From: Hungatella sp.
Lineage (GTDB): Bacteria > Bacillota > Clostridia > Lachnospirales > Lachnospiraceae
Assembly (NCBI GenBank): GCA_009712635.1
Contig: WASS01000029.1
Coordinates: 103,276-167,275, forward strand
Reading direction: 5' to 3'
Length of the DNA stretch: 64,000 bases
Below are positions 23,060 through 31,677 of this stretch, piece by piece (the first letter of the stretch is position 1; each line of letters starts with the position of its first letter). Both the position numbers and the translations under genes were made by a program. The notes below the pieces were generated by a model, which did not search any database, was not told where the DNA came from, and saw only the letters and a program-made list of their open reading frames with translations.

Positions 23060-24463
23060 ATGGAAAGAGCGTATCATTTATGGAATCCGTTTACGGATCT
23101 GGAGGAATTTCTGCCTTATAAGGATGTAGGCCCTATGACTATTGTCAGAGGAGAAGGCCCTTTTGTTTATAACGAAGCCGGAAAGAAGTTTATCAATGCC
23201 AGCGGTTCTTTATGGAATGTGGCAGTTGGACATGGGAGAGAGGAGCTTGCAGATATAGCGTTTGAACAGATGAAAAAACTCTGCTATTCATCCTGTTTCC
23301 GACAGACTCATCCAAAGGCTTGCGAGCTTGCAGATTGTTTGTGTGCCCTGACTGAGAATTACTATGATAAAGCATATCTGGGAAGCAATGGTTCGGAAGC
23401 AGTTGAAACGGCTCTTAAGATGACGAGGCAGTTTTTTCGCCAGTGTGAGGCAGAAGAGAAACGGGGAAAATATAAAATCCTGTCCTTTAAAGGCTGTTAT
23501 CACGGAGTAAGCTATGGAGCCATAGGTCTGTCTGGCGATGAGATCAATGAAAAGCTGTATGCTCCGCTGCCGGGAGGACTTTTGCAGGTAGAACCTCCTT
23601 ATTCCTATCACGGGGCATACGGGACCAATGATCAGGCGGAATGTGAATTGAAATGTCTGGAAGAAATCCAAAGAGTGATCGAGAGAGAGGGGCCTGATAC
23701 AATGGCCGCTTTTATTGCCGAGCCTGTTATGGGAGAGAGAGGAATTATAACAATCAGTGACAGCTTTTTCGATGTACTGATGGAACTGTTAGACAGGTAT
23801 GACATGTTAATGATTGCAGATGAAGTGACCACAGGATTTGGCAGAACAGGAGAACTTTTTGCCACAGACAGGTGGAGAAAACGACCGGATATCCTCTGCC
23901 TGGGCAAGGGGATCAGCAGCGGTTATCTTCCGGTCTCCGCCGTATTGGCAACCCAAAAAGTTTATGAGAATTTTAAAGGTGAGGACCACTATTTTCAGCA
24001 TGGAAGTACTTCCAGCGGAAATCCTGTATGCAGTGCTGTGGCTCTTGGCAATATCGATATTATTCTTCGTGAGAATCTGGTAGAGAACTCCAGGAAAACA
24101 GGAGAATATTTAATGGAAAAAATAAAGAGTCTGATGGAAGAAAGACCTGTGCTGGGTGAGGTCCGGGGACGTGGTCTTATGATTGGTATGGAGCTTGTTA
24201 AGGACCGGATTTCCAGAAAACCTTTAAGCGAGTCTGAGATGTTTGAAATAGTTGCTGACTGTGCGTCTTTGGGAGTGATTGTTTATTATAACAGAAATGT
24301 GATTGCGCTGTTTCCGCCTCTTATTATTACAAAAGATATTGCAGATCATATTTATTCAGCATTAAAGACAGCATTGGATACCGGTAAGAAAGAGGAGATT
24401 CTGAAAAAGAAGAGGTTATTAAAAGAGTTAGTTACTTCTAAACTGAGAACAGCCAATTCATAA
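23060..24463 (+). CDS. PLP-dependent class III aminotransferase
   Basis: 467 residues, fold type I, BioA/omega-transaminase group. Motifs are GSNGSEAVETALKMTRQFF (phosphate cup), ADEVTTGFGRTGELFA, and LGKGISSGYLPVSAV with the PLP lysine at Lys283. It lies 16 nt behind the U32 gene with ribosome-binding site AAGGGGGAG. In NRPS clusters whose synthetase ends in a reductase domain, such an enzyme typically turns the released aldehyde into a primary amine, as MxcL does for myxochelin B. That is the likely role here. An alternative is making an amino precursor for the loading module. The amino donor is unknown. Confidence 0.88.
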   Translation: MERAYHLWNPFTDLEEFLPYKDVGPMTIVRGEGPFVYNEAGKKFINASGSLWNVAVGHGREELADIAFEQMKKLCYSSCFRQTHPKACELADCLCALTENYYDKAYLGSNGSEAVETALKMTRQFFRQCEAEEKRGKYKILSFKGCYHGVSYGAIGLSGDEINEKLYAPLPGGLLQVEPPYSYHGAYGTNDQAECELKCLEEIQRVIEREGPDTMAAFIAEPVMGERGIITISDSFFDVLMELLDRYDMLMIADEVTTGFGRTGELFATDRWRKRPDILCLGKGISSGYLPVSAVLATQKVYENFKGEDHYFQHGSTSSGNPVCSAVALGNIDIILRENLVENSRKTGEYLMEKIKSLMEERPVLGEVRGRGLMIGMELVKDRISRKPLSESEMFEIVADCASLGVIVYYNRNVIALFPPLIITKDIADHIYSALKTALDTGKKEEILKKKRLLKELVTSKLRTANS

Positions 24464-24482
24464 GTGAAAGGGGAAGAGGCAG

Positions 24483-25181
24483 TTGAATTTATTTTGTATC
24501 CCCTGTGCTGGTGGAAGTGCGGTCATGTTTAAAAAAATACAGGATCTGCTGCTTCAGAATGTAAAGGTAAGACCGATGGAACTGGCTGGCAGAGGCAGCC
24601 GTTTTGAGGAAGAACCTTATGAAGATGTGAGCAGTGCTGTAAATGATTTATATCAGAAAATCAGTGGCTGGATTGACCAGGAGGACTACTGTATCATGGG
24701 CTTTAGTATGGGCGGGATTCTTACCTTCGAATTGTGCAGAAAGATTGAGCAAATGGGGAGAAAACTTCCTTCCGGAGTCTTTTTCCTGGGCGTAGAGCCA
24801 CCACACATTAAATCAGGAACAGAATATCACAAGCTGGATGATGGGGAATTCAGACAGGCAATGATCTCCATAGGCGGAATACCAGAGGAAGTATCAAAAT
24901 GTGAGGAACTGTTTGACCTATACTTACCTGCCTTAAGAGCGGATTTTCAGCTTTGTGAGACATATTGTTTCACAGGGCAGATCATTAAATTTGATTTTAA
25001 GTTTTATTTGATTAATGGCTTAAATGATTCAATCAGCCGCTGTGTTTTGGATCAGTGGGCATGGTATTGCAGAAAGTGTCAATTGGACTTTGTACCGGGT
25101 GTTCATTTTTTTATTAATACCAATACATCAGAAACCTGCCGCTGCATTAACAAAGGCTTAAAGGAAATATTAAATTGTTGA
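24483..25181 (+). CDS. Type II thioesterase (editing)
   Basis: 232 residues, TTG start (LNLFCIPCAGGSA) after GGGGAAGAGG. It is an alpha/beta-hydrolase with nucleophile Ser75 in GFSMGG, a possible Asp in NGLNDS, and catalytic His in GVHFFI. It resembles SrfAD-type thioesterases that remove wrongly loaded or mis-primed groups from peptidyl carrier proteins. The length is usual for the family. It lies 19 nt after the aminotransferase. Chain release is already provided by the reductase domain, so proofreading is the likely job. Confidence 0.88.
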   Translation: MNLFCIPCAGGSAVMFKKIQDLLLQNVKVRPMELAGRGSRFEEEPYEDVSSAVNDLYQKISGWIDQEDYCIMGFSMGGILTFELCRKIEQMGRKLPSGVFFLGVEPPHIKSGTEYHKLDDGEFRQAMISIGGIPEEVSKCEELFDLYLPALRADFQLCETYCFTGQIIKFDFKFYLINGLNDSISRCVLDQWAWYCRKCQLDFVPGVHFFINTNTSETCRCINKGLKEILNC

Positions 25182-25228
25182 TTATGTGAAATAAACGGTA
25201 ATCAAAAAAATCACAGCAGGGGATAGGT

Positions 25229-25936
25229 ATGGTATTTGTCAATTGTATGGATATAACAGAATGCAGTAATGAACTTTATGAGAAGGCCAGCCATATAGTT
25301 TCGGAAGAAAGAAGGAAAAAGTCAGAACGTTATCATTATATAGATGATACCAAAAGGTGCATTTGTGCTGGCTTATTACTTCAATATGGACTTTATCACA
25401 AAGTTGGTCAATTAGGTGAAATTGAAATCACGTACAATGAATTTGGAAAGCCATTTATAAAAAACAGGAAAGAATTTAAATATAACATAACGCATTCTGG
25501 AAAGTGGGTAGCAATTGCATACGGTGGCACTGAGGTCGGAATAGATGTTGAGAAATTTCAGGAAGGCAGAGAAGAGTTAATGGATTTTTGTTTCTCTGAA
25601 GAAGAAAGATTTACAATTTATAATTACATAGAAAAAGAAGAACAGCTAAAACAGTTTACAAAATTATGGACGATGAAAGAAAGTTATATAAAATATCTTG
25701 GAACAGGACTTTCAACAGGTTTGAAATCATTTTCTGTAGATGCTACGAAAGGATTGATAACCTGTAACGATGGTGAGTTAAAAAAGGATTTAAGGATAAG
25801 AAGTTACCAATTTGCTACAGGTTATTATCTATCAGTATGCAGTACGGAGGATGAGATTTGCATCCATAACGTTTCGTTGAAAGAGGTAGTAAACTTATTA
25901 GAATGCATGCATGGATGCAGGAGCTGTTTACAGTAG
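25229..25936 (+). CDS. Sfp-type 4'-phosphopantetheinyl transferase
   Basis: 235 residues. It attaches the phosphopantetheine arm from CoA to the carrier-protein serines (Ser583, Ser1625, Ser2667 of the NRPS). The two family signatures are visible: GIDVEK (Mg-binding Asp/Glu) and WTMKESYIKYLGTGL. ITHSGKWVAIA (CoA contact) precedes them. It is the last gene of the cluster, 47 nt after the thioesterase, and is followed by a strong terminator. The ATG follows CAGCAGGGGATAGGT. The cluster therefore supplies its own carrier activation. Confidence 0.93.
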   Translation: MVFVNCMDITECSNELYEKASHIVSEERRKKSERYHYIDDTKRCICAGLLLQYGLYHKVGQLGEIEITYNEFGKPFIKNRKEFKYNITHSGKWVAIAYGGTEVGIDVEKFQEGREELMDFCFSEEERFTIYNYIEKEEQLKQFTKLWTMKESYIKYLGTGLSTGLKSFSVDATKGLITCNDGELKKDLRIRSYQFATGYYLSVCSTEDEICIHNVSLKEVVNLLECMHGCRSCLQ

Positions 25937-25953
25937 CGGTCAGAGCTTCTTAT

Positions 25954-25986
25954 GAGTGGGTAAGCCAATGCTTTACCCACTCTTTC
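25954..25986 (+). terminator. Terminator ending the NRPS operon
   Basis: GAGTGGGTAA and TTTACCCACTC form a 10-bp stem with a short loop, followed by TCTTTCC. It lies 17 nt behind the PPTase stop and marks the cluster's 3' boundary. Confidence 0.85.
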
Positions 25987-26016
25987 CAAATTCATATATT
26001 GATTAATTAAAAATTC

Positions 26017-26469
26017 TTACATAAGGCTTTTAACAAATTCTACAGGGTACATGGTTCTCTCCGCAGTTTCCTCAAAGCTAAGCCCCTGTGCTAAAAAACG
26101 TTTTGCTACACTTGCCATGCTTTCAGCCACTTCAACTATAAATTTATCATAGTCATAAAATCTCATAACGCGCTGTCCCCACGGATATTCTTTCGCCTTG
26201 TGAATAAACTCAATTCCTTCTGTACTGCTGATTTTATTCTGCCAATAATCCAAATCCTCCACTTCAAAGTAAAGCTGAAAGTTGTTTGGCTGAGTCTTGC
26301 CGGGCAAATCTGCACCAACAAGTTCCGCGTAATTAGATTGCAGGGAAAATCCGCCAAAAGCCACATGCACTCCCAAATCCATTATAACCTTTTGTTCCAT
26401 CACAGTTTCATAAAATTGCTTTGCTTTTTCCATATCCGATACGGCAATCAAAGTACCTTGATATTGCAT
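26017..26469 (-). CDS. VOC/glyoxalase-fold protein
   Basis: 150 residues. The vicinal-oxygen-chelate fold is seen in MQYQGTLIAVSDMEKAKQFYETVM at the start and FYDYDKFIVEVAES near residue 115, the usual second metal Glu. Small members of this family act as lyases, dioxygenases or drug-binding resistance proteins. The substrate is unknown here. The start at 26469 is chosen because AAGGAGTGATC directly precedes it; an upstream reading of 13 more codons has no ribosome-binding site. It probably forms an operon with the AraC gene 35 nt upstream on the same strand. Confidence 0.75.
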   Translation of the reverse strand: MQYQGTLIAVSDMEKAKQFYETVMEQKVIMDLGVHVAFGGFSLQSNYAELVGADLPGKTQPNNFQLYFEVEDLDYWQNKISSTEGIEFIHKAKEYPWGQRVMRFYDYDKFIVEVAESMASVAKRFLAQGLSFEETAERTMYPVEFVKSLM

Positions 26470-26504
26470 ATGATCACTCCTTTTTCGTTTTACTAAATTA
26501 TATA

Positions 26505-27341
26505 TCAAAATTTAGCAATTTCGCTGTAAAAATCGGACATATTATCCCGGTACTCCTGAGGAGTAATACCACAAATGGCCTTAAAATCATGGATGAAGTG
26601 AGGCATATCATAAAAACCCGTTTCCATAAAAACCTGCGTTAAGTTATAGTCGTGTCGCTGTAAAAGCCGGATAGACCTGTTTACACGTACAAGGCGGGAG
26701 AATGATTTTATCCCTATCCCCATATATTCGTCGAAAAGCCGTCCTAAATGGCGTTCGCTATAAAAAACATTCTGCGAGATATCTTTTACTGAAAAAGTCC
26801 CGCCGCTATTTATAATTAAATTACTTGCCTGGGAAAACTCCTGGCGATAAAAGGAACCTTTTAAATGCGCAAGAAACAGCCGGTCCATTTTGGAAATCAG
26901 GTCTTCTACACTTAACGACGTTTCCAGTTCATTTGCCATCAGGCGGTTCATAGAGGCGTTAACGTTTGCAAAATCAAAGACACAATCTGTTATTTCTTTT
27001 TGCGGCATTCCGCTAAAGGCATAATAGCCAGCCGGCTGGAACTCTACAATAAACAAAAGGCTGAAATTATTGGCTGTCTTGCCAACAAAGGAAGGTTTCG
27101 TAATGGGTCCAAACAAGTTGCCGTGGATATGGCTGTCAGTACATGATAGCACAAGTGTAGCGCTCCCGTGAGGCATAACAGCGTAATTATCTGACATCAT
27201 ACCAATAACTGGAAAGGTAATTGTGTAATTAGAAATGAAATATCTAAGCTCTGAGTGTGGTTGAATATATATAAAATCAACTCCTCTTATTAGTACACGG
27301 CTATTATTCATATAATTTTGAATTGAATCTTTCATAAGCAT
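26505..27341 (-). CDS. AraC-family transcriptional regulator
   Basis: 278 residues. The N-terminal half resembles the cupin-like sensor of AraC proteins (FIYIQPHSELRYFISNY...VMPHGSATLVLS). The C-terminal pair of helix-turn-helices is clear from about residue 175 (FSVKDISQNVFYSERHLGRLFDEYMG) to NLTQVFMETGFYDMPHFIHDFKAICGITPQEYR. It starts at the ATG after GGAAGGTGGT and lies upstream of the VOC gene on the same strand, which it likely controls. Confidence 0.88.
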   Translation of the reverse strand: MLMKDSIQNYMNNSRVLIRGVDFIYIQPHSELRYFISNYTITFPVIGMMSDNYAVMPHGSATLVLSCTDSHIHGNLFGPITKPSFVGKTANNFSLLFIVEFQPAGYYAFSGMPQKEITDCVFDFANVNASMNRLMANELETSLSVEDLISKMDRLFLAHLKGSFYRQEFSQASNLIINSGGTFSVKDISQNVFYSERHLGRLFDEYMGIGIKSFSRLVRVNRSIRLLQRHDYNLTQVFMETGFYDMPHFIHDFKAICGITPQEYRDNMSDFYSEIAKF

Positions 27342-27451
27342 GACATCATTACCACCTTCCTGTTTTCATTTTACTAAATAAACTTTTATTAAACAAGGAG
27401 AAATCAGGTAATAATAACGTTGATGAAATTTATTTTAAGGAGTCAGCAAAT

Positions 27452-28264
27452 ATGGATAAAACACCTAAAATAGAAGTTTGCTCATACTGTTCTGGATTTG
27501 ATGTCAATGAGTTAAAGAATAAAGCAAAGGTAAAGATCAGCTGCATTGGAAAATGTTCCAAACATAACCCGGATTTAAATGGAAAAGTATATGGATTTTT
27601 GAATGGTGTCTTTACAGTTTGTGATACCAAGGAGGAATTCTTTGAAAAGATTGACAAATTGGAACCCTTTCAATTGAACAGTAGTGAGAATCCTTTGGTA
27701 GACGCATTTTTGGAGCACCTTGAAAAATGGCGGGATGAACATGAAAAACTACGGGAGCTTTGTCTTGCCTGTCAGCTGACCGAAGAATTAAAGTGGGGAC
27801 AGCCTTGTTACACCTTAAATAATAAAAATGTAGTTATAATTGGAGGATTTAAAAATTATATTGCGCTAACCTTTTTTAAGGGAGCATTGCTAAAGGACAA
27901 AGACGGATTACTTATTCAACAGACGGAGAGTGTTCAGGCTGGCCGTCAGCTGCGATTTACCTCGGTGGAGGAAATTACTGAAAGAGAGACGATGATCAAA
28001 GCATATATCGAAGAATCCATAGAAATTGAAAAGGCCGGTTTAAAAGTACCTGTTGAAAAGAAAGCGGAGATACCGATTCCCGATGAACTGCAAATAAAGT
28101 TTCATGATGATCCTGCGTTTAAAAATGCATTTTACGCATTGACACCTGGGCGCCAAAGAGGCTATATTTTTTATTTTAATGGAGCCAAGAAGTCTGAAAC
28201 ACGAATATCACGGATTGAAAAATATATGGATAAAATCCTCCATGGGTTGGGGATTGATGATTAA
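27452..28264 (+). CDS. YdeI/OmdA-like protein with N-terminal cysteine domain
   Basis: 270 residues. The first 65 residues have CSYC and SCIGKCSKH in a DUF1450-like small domain. The rest is a DUF1801/YdeI protein: EELKWGQPCYTLNNKNVVIIGGFKNYIALTFFKG, then the OmdA-like tail (AFYALTPGRQRGYIFYFNGAKKSETRISRIEKYMDKI), linked in other bacteria to protection from antimicrobial peptides or outer-surface stress. The exact role is unknown. It is monocistronic, divergent from the AraC gene, with ribosome-binding site TAAGGAG and a strong terminator after it. Confidence 0.75.
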   Translation: MDKTPKIEVCSYCSGFDVNELKNKAKVKISCIGKCSKHNPDLNGKVYGFLNGVFTVCDTKEEFFEKIDKLEPFQLNSSENPLVDAFLEHLEKWRDEHEKLRELCLACQLTEELKWGQPCYTLNNKNVVIIGGFKNYIALTFFKGALLKDKDGLLIQQTESVQAGRQLRFTSVEEITERETMIKAYIEESIEIEKAGLKVPVEKKAEIPIPDELQIKFHDDPAFKNAFYALTPGRQRGYIFYFNGAKKSETRISRIEKYMDKILHGLGIDD

Positions 28265-28275
28265 TAGTATAACAT

Positions 28276-28317
28276 AGAAAAGCGGAATCGGGCTTAGTCA
28301 CCTGACTCCGCTTTTCT
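28276..28317 (+). terminator. Bidirectional terminator
   Basis: An 11-bp perfect stem, AGAAAAGCGGA with TCCGCTTTTCT, has A- and T-rich arms on both sides. It sits between convergent genes and can stop transcription from both. Confidence 0.85.
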
Positions 28318-28326
28318 ATAGTCGTA

Positions 28327-29544
28327 TTATACAATCTGATGATATTTAAATATATGATAGGACAAAGATGTCAGTATTACACTGAGTGTAAGTGCAAACA
28401 GAGGCAGGAATATATAAGGGTGAATCACAAAACCCCCGAATTCGTATTGAATTATAGCTGTAACAGATGAAAGAGAAGTCATTTGTGTAGGGAAAAGCTG
28501 ATACAGGTTATGGAAAAGTATATTCTGTTCCGAAACACTGCCAAGCATGGGTGCTATCAGCAATACACTCATCAAAACAATAACTCCAAATGGTGTCTTA
28601 AGATTTGCGGAAAGCAGCATAGTAATTGCACCTGTCATCAGGAACGCAAACAAGCTGACAACCATTAGCATTAATGAGGTCTGAGCCATGGAAAGCGGAT
28701 ATGGGGAAAGACTATTAAATAATTGCAGAGGAGCATTACCGCCGTCCGCTCCAAAGATAGCCAATGACAGGAAAAAGGCCAGTGTAAGCTGAATCAAACC
28801 TAAGATTAAAGTCATTGAAAAGCCGGTAAATATTTTTGCTGCTATCAACTTGTTTTTTCCATACTTGGAGGATAGAATAAGCTGATCCGTGCCGGAGGTG
28901 TATTCTCTCGAATACAGTGGGGCCAAACAGACTGCTATTACAAATTCACAGAACAATCCCAGCGTATTGATCAATATAAAATAACGGGTATAGCCGTCTG
29001 TATAAGAAAACGAAAATGGTGTTTTTATTTGCGCATCCATTGCCATTACCTGTTCTTTTGCTTTATCGCTCATGCGTGTTTGCAGGATATGCTGCGCTAG
29101 TTTTTCATGTCGGATGTTATAGTAGCCTTCCGCCTCCGTTTTGGTCAGCATTTGAAAATCCTCCATATTAAAGCGCTTAGAGGCTGTATTGAAAACGCTG
29201 CGGATGACTTCGTAGATATCACTGTAGGGTCTTGCGATGGTCTGGTATTCCTGCGTGGACTGATAAACATCTGAGGGTGGAATCTGTGCATAGGCACGAA
29301 CTGTTTCCATAATCAATCCGGAATCTAGCGGACGCCCCGAAAGTGACCGGGCATAGGCTCTATCCTTAACCATCGCAGCATAATTAGATTCGTAGGGCGT
29401 GCCATCCACATAATAATCTCCGAAGAGCGTGACAGATACGTTAAATACAGTCAGAATAACAGATAGAATCAGAGTGAATTGTATGCTTCTCTTGCATAAT
29501 ATCTTTTTATATTCAAAGCCAACTAAATTCCAAAATCCCCTCAT
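28327..29544 (-). CDS. ABC-2 type transporter permease
   Basis: 405 residues. One membrane segment lies near residue 25, then a large extracytoplasmic loop (about 45-190), then five to six segments in the C-terminal half. The CLAPLYSREYTSGTDQLILSSKYGKNKL motif is typical of ABC-2 permeases of the bacteriocin/antibiotic-export class. The start overlaps the ATPase stop (ATGA). It is the last gene of the sigma-factor operon. The substrate is unknown. Confidence 0.85.
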   Translation of the reverse strand: MRGFWNLVGFEYKKILCKRSIQFTLILSVILTVFNVSVTLFGDYYVDGTPYESNYAAMVKDRAYARSLSGRPLDSGLIMETVRAYAQIPPSDVYQSTQEYQTIARPYSDIYEVIRSVFNTASKRFNMEDFQMLTKTEAEGYYNIRHEKLAQHILQTRMSDKAKEQVMAMDAQIKTPFSFSYTDGYTRYFILINTLGLFCEFVIAVCLAPLYSREYTSGTDQLILSSKYGKNKLIAAKIFTGFSMTLILGLIQLTLAFFLSLAIFGADGGNAPLQLFNSLSPYPLSMAQTSLMLMVVSLFAFLMTGAITMLLSANLKTPFGVIVLMSVLLIAPMLGSVSEQNILFHNLYQLFPTQMTSLSSVTAIIQYEFGGFVIHPYIFLPLFALTLSVILTSLSYHIFKYHQIV

Positions 29545-30410
29545 TGTTCACTCCCCTCACTGAAATAATATAAATATAAATCCTCTAACGTGGCCTGTGC
29601 GATGAATGCTTCTGCACATGGTTTTTCCTCTGATATCAAACGTAAAAATACCATCCCGGCGCTTTCCTGGCGTAAATTAATCACTGGGTACTTTTTGCAG
29701 ATGTCAATAGCATCGGATTGGGATAACGTACATTCCCAAACCTTACCATCAATGGCACTTATTATTTCATTCCGTGTCCCCTGATGAATAAGCGATCCGT
29801 CTTTCATAACAAGAATGGTACCTGCGATGTGCTCAATATCAGAAACAATGTGGGTGGAAAGCAGAACAATGCGGTCTTCCCCAAGGCAGGAAATCATATT
29901 GCGAAAGTGTATCCGCTCTTTGGGATCGAGACCGGCAGTGGGCTCATCTAAAATTAATATCTGAGGATTGTTCAACATGGATTGAGCAATACCCAATCGC
30001 TGTTTCATACCACCGGAAAAAGTTTTAATCCGTTTCCTGGCATCTTTTTCAAGGGATACCTGTTTCAAAAGTTCCCATGCTTTTTCTTTTGCCTGTGGTT
30101 TTGGCACGCCCTTTAAGGCTGCAATGTACAACAAAAAGTCCAGTGCTGAAAATTCTGGATAGTATCCAAATTCCTGTGGTAAGTAACCCAGCGCATCGCG
30201 ATAATCTTCATGACTGACATCAATTTTATTAAAACTAATTGTACCGGAAGTTGGGGCCAATACGCCGCATATCATACGTATCAAAGTCGTTTTTCCTGCT
30301 CCGTTTGCGCCAAGAAGGCCGTATACACCTTTTTGAAAAGTTATCGAAATACGGTCACAGGCTGTTTTGTTTCCATATTGTTTTGTTACTCGATCAAGCT
30401 CAAGTTCCAT
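29541..30410 (-). CDS. ABC transporter ATPase
   Basis: 289 residues. Walker A GANGAGKTT, Q-loop LPQEFGYYPEF, signature [12 protein letters not shown], Walker B ILILDEPTAGLD and H-loop STHIVSDIEHIA are all intact. It is a CcmA/BcrA-type drug-export ATPase that energises the permease encoded next. GGAGG lies 7 nt before the ATG, and the gene overlaps the upstream membrane-protein gene by 25 nt, so the operon is tightly coupled. Confidence 0.92.
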   Translation of the reverse strand: MELELDRVTKQYGNKTACDRISITFQKGVYGLLGANGAGKTTLIRMICGVLAPTSGTISFNKIDVSHEDYRDALGYLPQEFGYYPEFSALDFLLYIAALKGVPKPQAKEKAWELLKQVSLEKDARKRIKTFSGGMKQRLGIAQSMLNNPQILILDEPTAGLDPKERIHFRNMISCLGEDRIVLLSTHIVSDIEHIAGTILVMKDGSLIHQGTRNEIISAIDGKVWECTLSQSDAIDICKKYPVINLRQESAGMVFLRLISEEKPCAEAFIAQATLEDLYLYYFSEGSEQ

Positions 30411-31135
30411 TGTTTTTCCTCCAGTTTTTTGAAGAATTTATGCATTTGAAATCCAATCACAACCAGGCAGATGGCAAAAAGTGTCAGCCAGCTGTTTAAA
30501 TACACATCAGTATAAAGTACTGTTACTAAGCTTTCACAGAGAATACTGGCTACGCTGACAAAACCTGCTGCAGCTGCACAGGCATAAATACCATCTGAAC
30601 CATGAATCCGATTAAGCAGCCAAAGGCAAGCGGCACACACAAAAAGATATGGCATTATAGTATATAGAATGGTTTGCAGCAGACTGTATCCTGATATCTG
30701 GTTATTGAATATCAGCAGAAGGATTAAAACAATAAAATTGACTGCTCCAAGAATACTGATTCTTGCCATAACAATCTGAAGCAGGCTGAACCGGCAGCTT
30801 GCCTCCAGTTCTGCCATCCTGAAAGCGGAAGAGCGGTAGACTTCTGTAATTGTCATCATGGCCAGAAATGGAAGAATCGCGGAAATACCCCACATTCTTA
30901 ATCCTTCTCCCCTCCAATCTTGGAAAACAGATAAACGGAAAGCAATCACCCAGCCAAGAGATATAATCAAAGCAGAAGCAATCCATATGCGCTTGCGGAT
31001 ATATGGAAGCTGAGCCAACAGAAATTCCCGATAAGTGGTTTTAGGATAGCGCAGCTGTTTTAAAAAGCGCTCCCGATCGGTTGGAGGCGGTGCTTCAAAA
31101 TATGACTTGAGTCCTTTTTTCAGATTTCGGTTCAT
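30386..31135 (-). CDS. Uncharacterised membrane protein of the sigma/ABC operon
   Basis: 249 residues. A cytoplasmic N-terminus of about 50 residues (PPPTDRERFLKQLRYPKTTYREFLLAQLPYIRKRIW) is followed by about six membrane segments. The position between an ECF sigma gene and an ABC transporter, and the N-terminal cytoplasmic part, suggest a membrane anti-sigma factor. I see no zinc-binding HxxxCxxC motif of the ZAS class. It overlaps the sigma gene by an ATGA. It may instead be a third transporter component. Confidence 0.65.
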   Translation of the reverse strand: MNRNLKKGLKSYFEAPPPTDRERFLKQLRYPKTTYREFLLAQLPYIRKRIWIASALIISLGWVIAFRLSVFQDWRGEGLRMWGISAILPFLAMMTITEVYRSSAFRMAELEASCRFSLLQIVMARISILGAVNFIVLILLLIFNNQISGYSLLQTILYTIMPYLFVCAACLWLLNRIHGSDGIYACAAAAGFVSVASILCESLVTVLYTDVYLNSWLTLFAICLVVIGFQMHKFFKKLEEKQWNLSLIE

Positions 31136-31590
31136 TGAAAATCCTCCTTTTCCAATAGCTTTTTTAAGGCGGCTATTGCAGAACCTGTTTTCCGGTAAAT
31201 AGCAAAACGTGAAATACCCATGATAGAAGATATCTCTCCCACAGAAAGCTCATTAACATATCGCAGTAGCAGTAAATCCTGTTCCTGTTCGGGCAAGTTT
31301 TTAAGCGCCTGCCGGAGCGAATAGTTAAGTTCTATCTGCTCAAAGCAATCTGTGTGGGGAATATCTTCCGCCAGTAGTTCAGGCTGAGTTTTCCGAAACG
31401 AATCGACACAGAGGTTTCGTGCTATAACATAGAGATAGGCAAGTGTTTTTCCACGGTCGATGTATGCGTTTTGTGCAAAGTATTTGAGGAAGGTTTCTTG
31501 AGTAAGGTCTTCTGCCAATACAGAATTTCTTACTTTATAATAGCAATAGCGATAGATTTTATCATATTGCTCCTGCATATCAACTGACAT
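31132..31590 (-). CDS. ECF-type RNA polymerase sigma factor
   Basis: 152 residues. Region 2 (YRYCYYKVRNSVLAEDLTQETFLKYF, with AYLYVIARNLCVDSFRK) and region 4 (LPEQEQDLLLLRYVNELSVGEISSIMGISRFAIYRKTGSA) are both present. It heads a four-gene minus-strand operon with the membrane protein and ABC exporter. The ATG follows GAGAGGAGGT. Such operons usually respond to cell-envelope or antibiotic stress, with the sigma factor recognising its own promoter. Here the inducer is unknown. Confidence 0.9.
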   Translation of the reverse strand: MSVDMQEQYDKIYRYCYYKVRNSVLAEDLTQETFLKYFAQNAYIDRGKTLAYLYVIARNLCVDSFRKTQPELLAEDIPHTDCFEQIELNYSLRQALKNLPEQEQDLLLLRYVNELSVGEISSIMGISRFAIYRKTGSAIAALKKLLEKEDFQ

Positions 31591-31677
31591 TTAAAACCTC
31601 CTCTCTAATTGTTTAACGTTTTAATTCCCATAAATGTGCGGGTAAAATTTATTATTCAGTAAACTTTTTTATTTTTA

